Origin: Certhia americana
Taxonomy: Eukaryota > Chordata > Aves > Passeriformes > Certhiidae
Assembly (NCBI GenBank): GCA_018697195.1
Contig: CM031861.1
Location: forward strand, 1,786,545 to 1,850,544
Length of the DNA: 64,000 nt
Direction: 5' to 3'
The translations under genes and the position numbers were made by a program. The notes beneath the pieces are model-generated. The model was given only the letters and a program-made list of their open reading frames with translations. It was not told where the DNA came from and did not search any database. Positions 43,101-52,400 of this stretch are shown piece after piece (position 1 is the first letter of the stretch; each line of letters starts with the position of its first letter).

Positions 43101-44061
43101 AAGCATAAGGCTGACACTAATTAGGTTTTCTCCCATAGGACATCAACAATTTCACTGAAGCAGCACAAATTTAATCGAAAATCATTTTTAGAGTTAGCCA
43201 AGAAATGGGATTTTCAAAATTTTCTAAGTTAAAGTTTAATTTGCATCTGGATTAGAAGCCAAAATCTTGTAATTTGTCCTTAAAAGTCATTATTTAATCG
43301 CAGCAGTGATGCTACTTACTGTGATACAAATGTTTTAAGTCTGCCTTATCTGAATAACTTGTTTTGAAACTTTCATTGTGTTTTTTGATTAAAAATTATC
43401 TTTTGGGGAAAGACCTCCCTTTCCTTGAATCAAGGTTTTTCAATCAGAAAAATTGAATTGGAATGTATTTTACCAATGTTTTGCAATTTTCCCTCTTGTA
43501 TTTGCTTCTGCCTTCCTGATGTAAATCTCATGAGCCACTCACCAATTGTAAATTCCTTTGGATTTCTAAGTGGCTGCAGTGTCAGGATTGGTATATAAAT
43601 CATAGAGGTCTATGCTTGATGTATTCTCTACTTCTAGTACACCCAAAACAATTGAGGGGAATTTGGTCCAGTAGTCCACCTCATATATTGTCCTCTATTC
43701 AGTTTTCCTTCCTAAGTGCACCAAAATCAGCCCCTTTCCTTTTCCTACAGCCACCCTTTCATTTGACCCCACTGACACTTTCTCATAACTTCATTTTCAG
43801 AACTTGGTCATGTTCATGAGTGAATTTGTTGACTGGATTATCCCAGACATTCCCAAGGACATTAGTCAGCAGATTCACAAGGAGAAAGTTCTCATGGTGG
43901 AGGTCTTCATGAGGGAAGAGCAAGGGAAGCTGCAGATGCTGGAAACCTGGAAAGACAAGGACAAGAAAAAAGGGGAAAACTGTAACAACCACAGCCCCAG
44001 GCTGTCGAGGAGCCGCAGTGGGAGCTTGTCCTCCTGCCATTCCTATCCTCTGGACGTTTAG
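3982..44061 (+). CDS. ANO1: Anoctamin-1 (TMEM16A) calcium-activated chloride channel, 26 coding exons, 5' partial
   Basis: ANO1 forms a dimeric plasma-membrane chloride channel opened by cytosolic calcium; it acts in epithelial secretion, smooth muscle and pacemaker cells (known family role). Spliced exons read 3982-4160, 6734-7060, 9542-9640, 10610-10761, 12468-12522, 14892-14943, 18004-18059, 19820-19861, 22901-22965, 23552-23686, 24955-25115, 27784-27866, 29490-29501, 30308-30379, 32216-32293, 33485-33559, 35394-35595, 36044-36155, 36326-36383, 36464-36564, 36690-36835, 37965-38117, 39286-39338, 40934-41118, 42776-42881 and 43801-44061. All joins keep frame and use GT/AG. Counted from Met at 4053 the product is 982 residues; the human form with cassettes c and d is 986. 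Calcium-site residues are all present: N674 and E678 (TM6), E726 and E729 (TM7), E758 and D762 (TM8), with the same spacing as mouse N650, E654, E702, E705, E734 and D738. No frameshift or internal stop was seen. Residue numbers below use this count. The first exon seen starts in mid-codon, so earlier coding sequence is expected upstream. Confidence 0.97.
6734..7060 (+). CDS. ANO1: ANO1 exon, cytosolic N-terminal domain (residues 37-145)
   Basis: Acceptor CAG is at 6731-6733, donor GTAAGG at 7061, 109 whole codons. It encodes the start of the anoctamin dimerisation domain, including [20 protein letters not shown]. The Met at 6968 (residue 115, before [10 protein letters not shown]) corresponds to mammalian Met117, the start of the short form lacking segment a. 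The middle part, from about KKSSAGKT to LEMGDSE, is the least like human. Confidence 0.97.
8509..8595 (+). mobile_element. CR1 LINE 3' fragment
   Basis: Contains the CR1 3' UTR signature GGCCAGGTTGGACAGGGCTT, then GTTGGAACTGGATGATCC and CTTCCAAGCCATGG. It is a short, 5'-truncated, diverged copy in an ANO1 intron, in the sense orientation. Confidence 0.85.
8596..8724 (+). repeat. Unknown 129-bp repeat, copy 1
   Basis: Aligns without gaps to 12971-13099 with about 14 mismatches (roughly 89% identity), mostly transitions. It directly abuts the 3' end of the CR1 fragment at 8595. I do not recognise the family. Confidence 0.85.
9542..9640 (+). CDS. ANO1: ANO1 exon (residues 146-178)
   Basis: 33 whole codons between a T-rich acceptor (AG at 9540-9541) and donor GTGAGT at 9641. 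It contains [20 protein letters not shown], almost identical to mammalian ANO1, in the cytosolic N-terminal domain. Confidence 0.97.
10148..10168. repeat. Short GATA-type microsatellite
   Basis: About five tandem 4-base units of the TAGA/TGGA type in an ANO1 intron. Confidence 0.7.
10610..10761 (+). CDS. ANO1: ANO1 exon (residues 179-228 plus split codon)
   Basis: Acceptor CAG is at 10607-10609, donor GTAAGT at 10762; it ends two bases into the codon for residue 229. It encodes [18 protein letters not shown] and the [11 protein letters not shown] end. This is part of the cytosolic N-terminal domain. The mammalian 22-residue segment b is spliced in hereabouts; I could not find a matching exon in the following intron. 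Confidence 0.96.
11734..12191 (+). mobile_element. Solo LTR of an endogenous retrovirus-like element, sense to ANO1
   Basis: The right end reads TAAGGCATCA. The left end is a decayed version of the TGATGCC end seen in the second copy. It carries a TATA-like TATAAAA at 12008-12014 and AATAAA at 12124-12129, the usual LTR promoter and polyadenylation order. It aligns along its whole length with the reverse complement of 34686-35124. No internal retroviral genes are seen. The termini are judged by eye and no clean target-site duplication was found. Confidence 0.75.
12468..12522 (+). CDS. ANO1: ANO1 exon (residues 229-247)
   Basis: The 55-base exon follows a strong T-rich tract; AG is at 12466-12467 and donor GTAAGT at 12523. 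It encodes [18 protein letters not shown], identical to the human peptide as I recall it. Its length is not a multiple of three, so it cannot be skipped without shifting the frame. Confidence 0.96.
12971..13099 (+). repeat. Unknown 129-bp repeat, copy 2
   Basis: Direct repeat of 8596-8724, 4.4 kb away in another ANO1 intron. It is open in one + frame (part of 12952-13212), but the two copies differ mostly at first and second positions of that frame and copy 1 has a stop, so it does not look protein-coding. No CR1 sequence is visible next to this copy. Confidence 0.85.
14892..14943 (+). CDS. ANO1: ANO1 exon (residues 248-264 plus split Gly)
   Basis: Acceptor TAG is at 14889-14891, donor GTAAGG at 14944. 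It encodes [17 protein letters not shown] and the first base of a glycine codon completed by the next exon. Confidence 0.95.
18004..18059 (+). CDS. ANO1: ANO1 exon (residues 265-283)
   Basis: Acceptor AG is at 18002-18003, donor GTAAGT at 18060. It completes the glycine codon and then encodes [18 protein letters not shown], matching mammalian ANO1 in the cytosolic N-terminal domain. Confidence 0.96.
18470..18770. other. Very AT-rich block in an ANO1 intron
   Basis: Composition drops sharply to A/T-dominated sequence with many AAAAA and TTCTTC-type runs between ordinary flanks. No coding or terminal-repeat signature is recognised. It may be an old LTR or other insertion, but I could not identify ends. 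Confidence 0.4.
19820..19861 (+). CDS. ANO1: ANO1 small exon (residues 284-297)
   Basis: 14 whole codons ([14 protein letters not shown]) with acceptor AAG at 19817-19819 and donor GTAAGT at 19862. It is phase 0 on both sides and so could be skipped in frame, although no such event is claimed. It continues the cytosolic N-terminal domain. Confidence 0.94.
21541..21562. repeat. (TA)n microsatellite
   Basis: About ten TA units in an ANO1 intron. Confidence 0.85.
22551..22610 (+). mobile_element. Short CR1 LINE fragment
   Basis: The run AAAATGGCCTGAGGTTGTGT, followed by GAGGTTGAGGTTGGATGTCA and GGAAAA, matches the region just before the CR1 3' UTR. The copy stops being recognisable after about 60 bases. 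Confidence 0.65.
22901..22965 (+). CDS. ANO1: ANO1 exon (residues 298-318 plus split codon)
   Basis: Acceptor CCAG ends at 22900, donor GTGAGA starts at 22966. It encodes [20 protein letters not shown] just before the first membrane helix. A cysteine replaces the tyrosine of the mammalian LLYEEW motif. Confidence 0.96.
23552..23686 (+). CDS. ANO1: ANO1 exon, transmembrane helix 1 (residues 319-364)
   Basis: Acceptor CAG ends at 23551, donor GTAAGA starts at 23687. It encodes [20 protein letters not shown] followed by the hydrophobic run [17 protein letters not shown], which is helix 1, and enters the first extracellular loop (VDENIP). Confidence 0.97.
24955..25115 (+). CDS. ANO1: ANO1 exon, extracellular cysteine loop and start of helix 2
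   Basis: Acceptor GCAG ends at 24954, donor GTAAGA starts at 25116. The loop [20 protein letters not shown] keeps the cysteines that form disulfides in the channel. Helix 2 begins at [16 protein letters not shown] possible N-glycosylation motif, NIT, is present. Residues 364-418. Confidence 0.97.
27784..27866 (+). CDS. ANO1: ANO1 exon, end of helix 2 and start of intracellular loop (residues 418-445)
   Basis: Acceptor CAG ends at 27783; the donor GTTTGT at 27867 is weak. It encodes [20 protein letters not shown] and ends TGFEEEE in phase 0, immediately before the microexon cassette. The weak donor fits regulated splicing of what follows. Confidence 0.96.
29490..29501 (+). CDS. ANO1: ANO1 12-base microexon encoding EAVK (segment c cassette)
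   Basis: GAG GCA GTC AAG lies between acceptor AAG (29487-29489), preceded by about 70 bases of T-rich sequence, and a weak donor GTTTGG at 29502. It encodes EAVK, the same four residues as the alternatively spliced segment c of mammalian ANO1, and sits in the same place (after FEEEE, before DHPRAEYE). In mammals this segment alters calcium sensitivity and voltage dependence. It is phase 0 on both sides, so inclusion or skipping keeps frame. Confidence 0.92.
30308..30379 (+). CDS. ANO1: ANO1 exon, first intracellular loop (residues 450-473)
   Basis: Acceptor CACAG ends at 30307, donor GTATGG starts at 30380. The 24 codons include [19 protein letters not shown]. This highly charged cytosolic linker is phase 0 on both sides. 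Confidence 0.96.
32216..32293 (+). CDS. ANO1: ANO1 26-codon cassette exon (segment d)
   Basis: Acceptor CAG ends at 32215; donor GTTCTT at 32294 is weak. The 26 codons run from KHRYFPEE to MAGVKL (residues 474-499) and match the 26-residue mammalian segment d in length, position and residues such as NKW and QRVKT. In mammals the exon is optional. Exact length and phase 0 borders suggest the same choice exists here. Confidence 0.93.
32838..32905 (-). mobile_element. CR1 LINE 3' fragment, antisense
   Basis: GGTTTGGGTTTGAAGGGACC then GAAGATCACCTCATTCCAGC is the reverse complement of the CR1 3' end. Short, diverged copy in an ANO1 intron. Confidence 0.7.
33485..33559 (+). CDS. ANO1: ANO1 exon, loop end and start of helix 3 (residues 500-524)
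   Basis: Encodes [19 protein letters not shown] then VGIIFM; donor GTAAGC at 33560. The acceptor is odd: the pyrimidine run ends with ten C at 33455-33464, then 16 A, then TTAG (33481-33484). Confidence 0.96.
34686..35124 (-). mobile_element. Solo LTR, same family as 11734-12191, antisense to ANO1
   Basis: Ends form the inverted pair TGATGCCTT / AAGGCATCA. On the minus strand it has TATAAAA then AATAAA in the same spacing as the other copy. Flanks (CTAC before, CTGC after) could be a decayed 4-bp target duplication, but this is weak. The two copies are clearly diverged, so they are old independent insertions rather than one recent event. Confidence 0.78.
35394..35595 (+). CDS. ANO1: ANO1 exon, helices 3 and 4 (residues 525-591 plus split codon)
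   Basis: Acceptor CGCAG ends at 35393, donor GTGCGT starts at 35596. It encodes [16 protein letters not shown] (helix 3) and, after an extracellular turn, [20 protein letters not shown] (helix 4, pore-lining). The exon is much more GC-rich than the others, with many CpG and third-position C/G, although the protein is ordinary ANO1. Confidence 0.97.
36044..36155 (+). CDS. ANO1: ANO1 exon, transmembrane helix 5 (residues 592-628)
   Basis: Acceptor CCAG ends at 36043, donor GTGAGT starts at 36156. It encodes [20 protein letters not shown] and [17 protein letters not shown], the pore-lining fifth helix. Confidence 0.97.
36326..36383 (+). CDS. ANO1: ANO1 exon between helices 5 and 6 (residues 629-648)
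   Basis: Acceptor CCTAG ends at 36325, donor GTAATT starts at 36384. It encodes [20 protein letters not shown], the extracellular loop preceding helix 6; His replaces Arg of the human IFRSFR motif. Confidence 0.96.
36464..36564 (+). CDS. ANO1: ANO1 exon, helix 6 with calcium-site residues N674 and E678
   Basis: Acceptor CCCAG ends at 36463, donor GTAAGT starts at 36565; the upstream intron is only 80 bases. It encodes the CAPGG turn and helix 6, ending [13 protein letters not shown]. The Asn and Glu spaced four apart (N674, E678) match the mouse N650/E654 calcium ligands. Confidence 0.97.
36690..36835 (+). CDS. ANO1: ANO1 exon, linker and helix 7 with E726 and E729
   Basis: Acceptor CTCAG ends at 36689, donor GTGAGT starts at 36836. 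A basic linker ([20 protein letters not shown]) leads to [11 protein letters not shown]. The two glutamates of EYME (E726, E729) match the mouse E702/E705 calcium ligands. The linker is among the less conserved parts. Confidence 0.97.
37965..38117 (+). CDS. ANO1: ANO1 exon, helices 7-8 with E758 and D762
   Basis: Acceptor CCAG ends at 37964, donor GTAAGT starts at 38118. It encodes [20 protein letters not shown] then [14 protein letters not shown]758 and D762 match the mouse E734/D738 calcium ligands. The exon ends in the intracellular linker [12 protein letters not shown]. Confidence 0.97.
39286..39338 (+). CDS. ANO1: ANO1 exon, start of helix 9 (residues 782-799)
   Basis: Acceptor CTTAG ends at 39285, donor GTAAGT starts at 39339. 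It encodes [17 protein letters not shown], the start of helix 9. Confidence 0.96.
40934..41118 (+). CDS. ANO1: ANO1 exon, helix 9 and glycosylated extracellular loop
   Basis: Acceptor CTCAG ends at 40933; donor GTACTC at 41119 is moderate. After helix 9 ([20 protein letters not shown]) the extracellular loop has three N-glycosylation motifs: NGT (N822), NHT (N830) and NVS (N837). It ends [10 protein letters not shown]. Residues 800-861. Confidence 0.97.
42776..42881 (+). CDS. ANO1: ANO1 exon, start of helix 10 (residues 861-896)
   Basis: Acceptor TGCAG ends at 42775, donor GTAGGT starts at 42882. It encodes [19 protein letters not shown] then [15 protein letters not shown], the first part of helix 10. 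Confidence 0.97.
43801..44061 (+). CDS. ANO1: ANO1 terminal coding exon
   Basis: Acceptor TTTTCAG ends at 43800. It encodes [20 protein letters not shown], completing helix 10, then a cytosolic tail rich in Lys/Glu and, near the end, Ser/Arg. The stop TAG is at 44059-44061. The last 30 or so residues are poorly conserved compared with mammals, as expected for this tail. Residues 897-982. Confidence 0.96.
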   Translation, partial: NLVMFMSEFVDWIIPDIPKDISQQIHKEKVLMVEVFMREEQGKLQMLETWKDKDKKKGENCNNHSPRLSRSRSGSLSSCHSYPLDV

Positions 44062-46420
44062 GAGAGGAGGGAGCTGAGTCTGTCAGGGCATTCCAGAGAC
44101 AAAAGCCATGGCGCCAAGGGCAGGACTCCGGTGATGGACACCCCGCTGCATGTTGCAGGATGTGCTGCCATTTCGCTCCCATCTTTGTGAGAAATGCCCT
44201 TCTTGCAATCATGGAGGACCACGTTCTATTTCTGACAATGTTGGGGTTTTGGTTTTGTTTTGTTTTGTTTTGTTTTTTTCCTTTTGCACAAGCAGTAATG
44301 CAGGGAGTTTTTATATTTCATTCTTAGGTGACACTATCGACGTTGGCGTGCATTAAGAAATGCAGGTACTTAGGACAATCTTGCTAGAGGTATTCTCTGA
44401 CAATCTGATCTTAGCCTATCAATTAGCTAATGAAATAAAGGTAAATTTGAAGTCATAATAATAGTAATAGTAATAATAATAATGCTAACTTGAACTATTT
44501 TTTGAAACCCAGGTTCCAAGATCCATGGGGTAACTCGATAAATGATATGCAAAATCAGTATATTCCCTAGTATTCCATAAAGCCTACCAGACTGACTTGC
44601 TTCTCAAGGCTGGGTTTAGCTCTGTGAATCTGAGCTTTGTAGTCCCACAGGTGTGGGGGCACTTTGTGGCAGCCTGCTGTGTCCCCTACACCCTCCCTGG
44701 GGCACTGCTGCCTCCAGAAACATCAGCACAGGGAATCTGGGAAGTGCTTTCTTGGCAGCAGCAGCAGCAACAGCAGCAGCACAATTCAGAGATCCTCCCA
44801 GCAGGTCCATCCATGGTCACAGAGCATTTTGTTAAATGCCCTGAGTTAATGAGCACACAGAGAGCTCCAGTGACTCTCACTGCCCTGCCAAGCACTCGGA
44901 CGCTGCCGTTGCTGAGGAAATTCCCTCTTCCCCGTGGTTTCAGTACACCCCTGCCCCAGCCAGGCTTTCCCCTGTAGCCCTCTGGAGCAGGAGAAGGGAG
45001 TGCTTGCACCCCGGGTTTCACAGCCAGCTTTTCCCACAGACTTTTTGCTGTTGCCTGGCACTTCCCAGAGGCTGTGCCAGAGGAGTAAATCCCAAATGCA
45101 TCCCACTTGCCGTCTTTAGTGGAAGCTTTGCCTGCCCTGGGGCTACAGGACCTTCAGTTAGTTACAGGACTTTTCTTTTGTCTTAAAATCCTCTATCTTT
45201 TGTACAAGGAGCTTTTCCCTAAAGTATAACTCTGAAATCCTTACTTACCATGACTAGTTAAATCCCATCAGTACAGCTCTTTTTAAGCATAACACATTTT
45301 AGTTTTGCTTTGTTGACCGATAAACTGCACTTCCAAATAATATTGGTGCAATTAATCTAATTTCTTTTATTGCTTTGTCTTGTCCATGGCACTTGCATTA
45401 TAAAACTGAAAAAGAAAATAAAAATGAAAGATTTCTTTAAAGTCTAACTACTGTACGGTTTGTTACAAAACCAAACTGTTTCCAAGAGAAGTTAGTTATT
45501 TCTTTTTCTCTTTTTTCTCTGCCAAACTAATTTAAAGATTAATGCTAGAACTCTAAAAAGAATGCTATATATAGCTTTTGATATATTTATTTGTTTTAAA
45601 GTATGTGATAAACTTGATATTTTTCTGTAGTCTGTCCAAAGAAGGTACCAGAAGAGAAATTATGTGGAAGAAAGAAAACGGTATTAACCAAATATTCTTG
45701 AAGCTTATTTAAACTATTGATCCAACCAAAGATTTTTATTAATAAAGGGCTTATATTTTGTTAACTCTTGTTTCTGTTGTATTTTGACTTGCAGGAATGT
45801 CACTATTTTTAAAATTTGTAGCTTATGATAACGTGTTGCTGTAGGGCCAAATCCTGCCTGATCTATTCCCACATAAATGTCAAGCCTGGTTAGTAAATGT
45901 TTACCAGATCAGGCCCACTGACTGCAATAGGACTGGGAGTGGGGAGAAATCAAACAAAATTCTGCCCACACATTTTGTTGAAAACCTGTTCTTCCTCTCA
46001 TTCCTTGGTAGCCCAAAAGATCCAGGAGAAAACCAAACTACCTATTCTGAAGAGAAATCTTAGGGATCGTCCTCGAAGGGGATTTAATCTGTAAATACTG
46101 ACCTGAAAGTGTTCCCAACTTAATATTGACATTCCTGTAAATGGTGGAACTATAACCTGAACACATACTTACCCGAATTTTTCATTATTTGCTGAAATCA
46201 TGGAATAGTAACAGTTGCTTATACTTTCTTTTGTACAGTAAATTGTTTGAAATGGAATTTTGTATATAAAAAAAATCTGTATTACTACTTAGATATCTAT
46301 AAAATTCTTTCATGGAATAATTTTTTTAAGGAAAGCAAATATATACTAAATCTGTTTAATTTTTTTTTCATTTTTCTTTGAACACTTATTTGAAATAAAC
46401 TTAAATATCCAAGAGTTTCT
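44062..46420 (+). promoter_or_regulatory. ANO1: ANO1 3' UTR with several candidate poly(A) signals
   Basis: AATAAA hexamers occur at 44434-44439, 45417-45422, 45741-45746 and 46394-46399. The one at 45741 is followed by a T/GT-rich stretch, typical of a cleavage site, and is my preferred main end. The region also holds a (GTTTT)n stretch near 44250, an (ATA/GTA)n stretch near 44455-44485 and a short CAG tract at 44756-44782. The real end cannot be fixed without transcript data. Confidence 0.55.
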
Positions 46421-49400
46421 CCTGTGGGACAGGTTCTGTTCCCAACCCTTCTCGTCCTCTGAGTGTACAGACATCACCCTAAAAATGTCCTAGGCAGATC
46501 TGGTGTTTGGGCTGCTTTAGAGACCCACTTGGAGATGAGTGAATCCCACCTGAGATCCATCTCCAAGAGCACAAAGGGAGTTTTTGGCTGCAGAATGTCC
46601 CCACATTTTCACTGCCCTGAGGGACCTGTCCAAGCAACGCTGGCCTCAGAACCTCACTTGCTGATTGCAATTTTTTTTCTCTCTCTCCCATTTAACTGTT
46701 GTGTGAGAAGGCAAAGCACGAGGCTTCACTCCTTTCCTTTTTCCTGATGGAAAATATTAATGCTCCAAGTCAGGAAATTTAGTTAGAAGGTGGGAAATGT
46801 GTCCTGAGAGAATGGATATGGACACCAGAAGCAGGTACACCACAGTCTAGCTGGTAACTGTGTGGGATTGTCAGGTATTAAAGGACAAAATTGTACAGAT
46901 GAGCTTATTAGCTATAATGCCTTCCAGAAAAACACTTGCACTGTGGTTGTGGTATTTTCCTGAAAGTTTTTTTTCATATTTAAGATGCAAAAAAAAGGGT
47001 TTGCTTTTACAAATAGCAAATTTGAGGCAGGATTGTGCTGGAAAGGATTTACTGGAATAGAAGAGGGGAAAAAAAGAAACTAAAAACAAGGAATCAGGGA
47101 TCTGGAAGTGATCAAAAAATACCTGGACACGCCTTGACGTGACTCACAGTGACCAGGTTTGATGAAAGATAGCAAACCAAATATTTTATTTGTGCAAGTA
47201 CAACGCTGAACTCTGTGTTGGTATGACACCATGTCCATGACATGCATTCAAACTGTGCTTGGCATGCTTCTGCCCCAAAACCATTAGCACAAAACCATTT
47301 CCCAGCCCGGATCTGATCAGAGGGAAAAAAAAAAAAAAGAAAAAAAATCCCTAATCCAATGTCTTCACGTATTGAAGAGGAAAGTAATGGCACCATTTCC
47401 TTGGTCAAAGAGAAAATGCAGTCTATGGAGAGGATTCCTGCTGGAAATGGCTGCATGGGCTATTTCTGAGCCATTGCTGAATCTCTGCTTGCTGCTTGTC
47501 ATGAGAGGTTCACGGCAAAGACACGGCGTCAGTCGGTGCATCCAAGGAGGAAGTTGCTCCCACCCCAAGTGCTGCCAGTGTTGACTCTGAATCTCCTGCA
47601 TTTCCATGTCATTGTGTTTCCAAGATACTGTCCTACAAATATTTTGCAGTCTTAAATAGCTTAAGGGTGAATAAGTTTCACATCAAGGCACAGACACATT
47701 TCTATTTTTAACCCCCCCCCCACGCTCTCTGGTCCTGAGCTGTTAATGATCTTTTTGGCTGCTGTGATTTCCAATAAGAAATAATAATTTACTTTTCATC
47801 TTGATACCCCTGGAGTCTGACCTCTCCCAGAGTTCCATACATCACTTGAGTGCATTTATGTTTTCCTACATAGTTTTCAGAGTAAACAAGTTCTCTTCCT
47901 TGTGCCACTGAAGAAAAACTGTGTCTTAAAATTTATATGAATTCCATTCAAACTCTGGTTCAATTCTCTGCACATTCGAGCACTATTTATTCCATAACCA
48001 AACACAACATGCCATTTTTAGTATAGCAGAGAAAAACCAAAGTTCTTTTTTTAACCTTCTTTTTTTAGCCCAACGGGCCTTTCTGAAGAAAAAACTAACT
48101 ATGAATGTGGCTTGTTTCAGATTTTAACTCTATCCTTAATTTTTAAGGCCATGTCAGCCACCTGAAGCCAAAGAAAATATTTCCATTGATTCCCTTCAGC
48201 ATGCTTTGCACGAGGCTAAGCAGTACTTACTGAGTGATTGGTTTCACTTTGGATAAAATAAAACCTCCTGACAGTTACTGTAGGTTACTTTTCTAACTTC
48301 AGTGTCAGCTAAAGCCAAAATAAATCGATGCAGATGCTTTGTGAGAGCAGTAAAGAGTCAAGTGCACCATTGTGCTGGTTTCCATGAGGCAAAGGCCTTG
48401 GAAAATCCAAGCAAATGGAAGATTTTGAGGTCATAGCTTTCATCTGGCTTAGTACCATCTCTGGAAAAAAATTCACGCCAAAACAGGAAATGTATCTGTT
48501 CGGATGACCATGAGAAACAAGAATCAAAATACAAAATATTTCACAGTGTTTGTGCTGAATAAGCTTAAATGTAAAAAAGTCCATTTTTCAGAGTGAGTGT
48601 CAGGTGGTTAAGCAATCTTATAAGAGAAGAAAAGGTTATTCCCTATTTTTACTGCTAAATGAAAAAAGTGTGGTTATCTTCTCCAGCTGAAATATGAGGT
48701 GGAGCTAAGGAAAAGGTGCAAAGTAGGGAAGAGAGGAAGAAAAGGCTTTTGCCTGCTGTTCCCAGACCTAAGTTAGCTGACAGCCACAGGAAAGTCTTTC
48801 CTGGAAAGAGGATGGATTCCCCTTGTAAGTGGGTTATTGGGCAGCTTGTTTGCCCTGTGCCATCCCCACCATGCCAAGACAGGAAATGCTGTGGGTCTCG
48901 TGTGGAGATGGTTTGGTCCCGTGGGAGGAACGGAGCTCACAAGCCTGGAATTCCCCTCTGTCCTGGCAGCAGCGTGTAATTACAGGAGCAGCTCACATTT
49001 CTCAACGTATTAATCTCTGAAATACGTCTCCAGGTAAAGAAGGAAGGTAATTGCAAGTAATTAGCCAGCAAGTGGGGAAGCCATAAATCCCAGCAGGTCA
49101 GACTGCTCTGGGTGTGCTGCAAGAGATGGTGTGTGTGCACTGTGTGTCTGCAGGCTGCTGGGCTCTGAGTCCTGGAAATGCTTGGGGATTTCACTCCCCT
49201 CAGGCACTGCTGGGAGTGGAAAAGGGGAGTTGTGAGCAGGGAAGGAACGGTGAAACTCCTGCGAGCAAACCAACGTGAACCACAGCTCTGTCTTCATCCT
49301 GTCTTCAAAGAGCAAAAGCTCTGAACTTCTACAGAAGTTTCTGAAAAGAGGCAGTTCTGAACTTCTACAGAACCTCTTCCCTCTTGCCTCCCTGCCTTTG

Positions 49401-52400
49401 ACTTCTGAAAACAAGTTCCTCCACCTCTTCACAAGGCTTGCCTTTTAGAGCTGGTGAGCTAAGCTGGTAATCACCTCTGGGGCTTCTGGGGGATAAGAAG
49501 CAGCAATTAATTAATCACTGCCAGGTTTAGGTGCTTGGCAAAGATGTGGCACAGGCTCCCTTTCAAAAGCCTCACTCCAGAACTGGTGACGAACAGCAAA
49601 GTGTGGTTAAATGTGTACTTGAGTGATCAGAGAGGGTGAGCTTGGGGCTGATACTAAGCTACGAGTCATTTAATTTTGGTTGTATCTACACAAGGAAAAA
49701 AAAAAAGAAAACTCATTCTGTGGCTTTTATGGCACCAAGCTGTGGCATGTGCAACTTCCTCACTTCTTCTGAAGTATACAGACAGTAAGGAAAATATATA
49801 AACGCTATATTGGATTAATCCAGCCTTCTCTCAGGAAGCCACGCTCCCTTCCTAGACTTTTCATTTCTGGGAACAAATAGAACAAGTTTCTCACATGTTT
49901 GTCTACGAAAATGGATTCCAAATAGTGGTTTAGGACTAACTGGCATCTGGTTTTGACCACAGCACTGTGGACTGGCTCAAATTACAGCATTTCTTCAAAG
50001 AGCAGAAAATAATACTTCCTTCCCAAAGAATCAAGGGAAAGGGATGATGAAACTCGATTTGCTTTCTTATTTATTATACCTAAATCCCTGTGAGTAACTC
50101 ACCCAGTCATATCCTGTATCACTTAGTGGCCACACAAAACTATTCATGTTTTAAAAGGAAATAACTGGATAATAACTGCACTGTGTTTGAGCAGACTAGG
50201 CACTCCCTCCCTAATCAGAATTGAGTAAAAAATTTGCACCTTCCAACGTCCAGGACAGTGACTCAGATGGAAAATATTACATTGGCACATCCTGAAAAGA
50301 ATGGAAATCACCGATATCTGAGGTAATACTTGTTTCTAGGAAATAACCCCTACCTCTTGGTTTGCCATTATCTCCAGTCACAGCAGTGAGTTCACAATAC
50401 CTGAGTTTAACTCAAAAATCAAGTAAGTGTGACCAGGCTCACTCATTTTTATTTATTAAAGCAAAATTTCAGTACCTCTAAGAGACATTTAGGTATTTTC
50501 TGGTCTCTGAAGAGGCCACTCTGTAGGCTGGAAGCAGAGACAAAGTTGGGGAAAAGTTTACATTCTTCACCAGGTCCAAAGCAGAATCTGCTGGTGCAGA
50601 AGAGAGAAGAGCTGAACATTCACAGACACCAAAAAAAAAAAAGAGCAATCCCTCTTGCCATAATTTCAACTGCAATGCTCTGCAGCAGGCAATGGAGTGC
50701 TGCTCCTCAGTAAGGAAAGGGGAGGAATACAGATCCTTGGGTGGTACAGAACTAATTGCCTGCTTCTAAGAAATACTCCAAAGTGGTGCAAAATAGATCA
50801 ACTTTCTATGCAAAATTATTATTTTTGTTATCCTAACCTTTATTTAATAGCTGCTCGGAATATTGTATTTTCTAATACAAAGATGGAGAATGAAGAAAAA
50901 CACCTCAATTTACAGAAAATGAATGTTTTTGTGGTTAGTATTTACCTTTTCATGGTTTTATCTGGTTTAGGAACTGGCAATACAGCAGCTCAGGAAAATA
51001 AAGAACAAATTATACATACTCTGCAGAAATGAATTCGTATTAGCTTCCAAGCCTGGCAATCAGAGCTGCTGGATTATTTCCCTGGATGAATAGCTACTTC
51101 CAGTTTGGAGCTTATCTTGCTTTGCTTTGCCCCCAGCCAGTCACAGAGCAGGAACTGAACTGAATAGAAATAGAAGGGGGCCCAAAAGAGATCTAATGAT
51201 CACCCACTTTTATTTGGGGATGTTTTGTCATTTCACAACGACATTCCTCTGCAAACAACCCTTGCTCTCTGTCTTCCCCATTCTTCTGTTTTTCCAAGTG
51301 CAAAATTGATGTTGCAGAGCTCAAGTAACAGATATGGTTTAGAGGAATGAGATGTGCTGGGCTAATATATACACACAGTTTTACTGACATGTGAAATGTT
51401 TCTCTGAATGATTTCATATTTCCATGGTATGACGAAAATTCACTACAAAAATAGGTAAAAAGTCAAGTCAGAGGTTTTTAGCTGGAGCAAATAAACAAAA
51501 GTCTACAATTTACCCTTCCCCTAGAGTTAAACTAACTTCTTCTGCCAATAATAACTCAACAGAAGTGTATCAACAGAATTATATCAACACTTCTGCTGTT
51601 TCAATATTAAGTTCAAGCATCTGTTAACAACTTATTGCTTGTTGTTGTTGTTACTTGGCCAGATCTCTTATCTGTATACAACCTAGTCATGCCAGAGTTC
51701 ACTCTCTTTTCAGTACTTATTTACTTTTCCCACACTCTGCTTCTAATTTTCTCTCTCAACCCACAATAATTTGACATTTCTTAGAGGCCCTTTTGTCAGG
51801 GACAATTTTCTCCTAAGATCCTCAGCCTCTTCACAAATGAGTTTCTTTACCAGAGCACTTCTTTCTAGACTGGATGTTATAGCAACAGAGGGCTGATAGC
51901 TGACAAAATAGACATTTACAGACCAATTCATTCGCAAAAGAAAATACAGAAACTTTCTTCTCTTTGCTGAAAACGTGCATTTTAGGGTTTTGCAAAAGAA
52001 TGGATCAGAGGCATTGGATAAATACATTAAGAAATTTTATGGAAATCAGTTTATTCACAATGGGAGTAAAAAAGCAAGCAAGCAAACCAAAAACCTCTCG
52101 CAGCCCAATTCTGCTAGTAGGGAAGGGTTGCTTTTCTTTTTGTGCAAAATCCCCTCTTATCTTGAGGACAGCAAAGAAAAAAGGAGGTGCTATGAATTCC
52201 CATGGGATACAAGAGTAGGTATATTAAAAGAAGTGTACAATCCACTGGGTGTCAAAAGAGAAACAGTTCCTCAGCACTGTCTGTGCCAAGCTATTTGCCC
52301 AACCTGTGTCTCAGGACTGTCAGGATGAAGACTTTAAATCCCCCCTGGGTTATCTGCTATCGAATTGCATGGGAAATTAAAGAAATTATCAAAGCTGCTT

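Noticed and set aside
44756..44782. CAG repeat as a polyglutamine-coding tract
   Set aside because: It lies downstream of the ANO1 stop codon, in the probable 3' UTR, and the surrounding frames have no recognisable protein.
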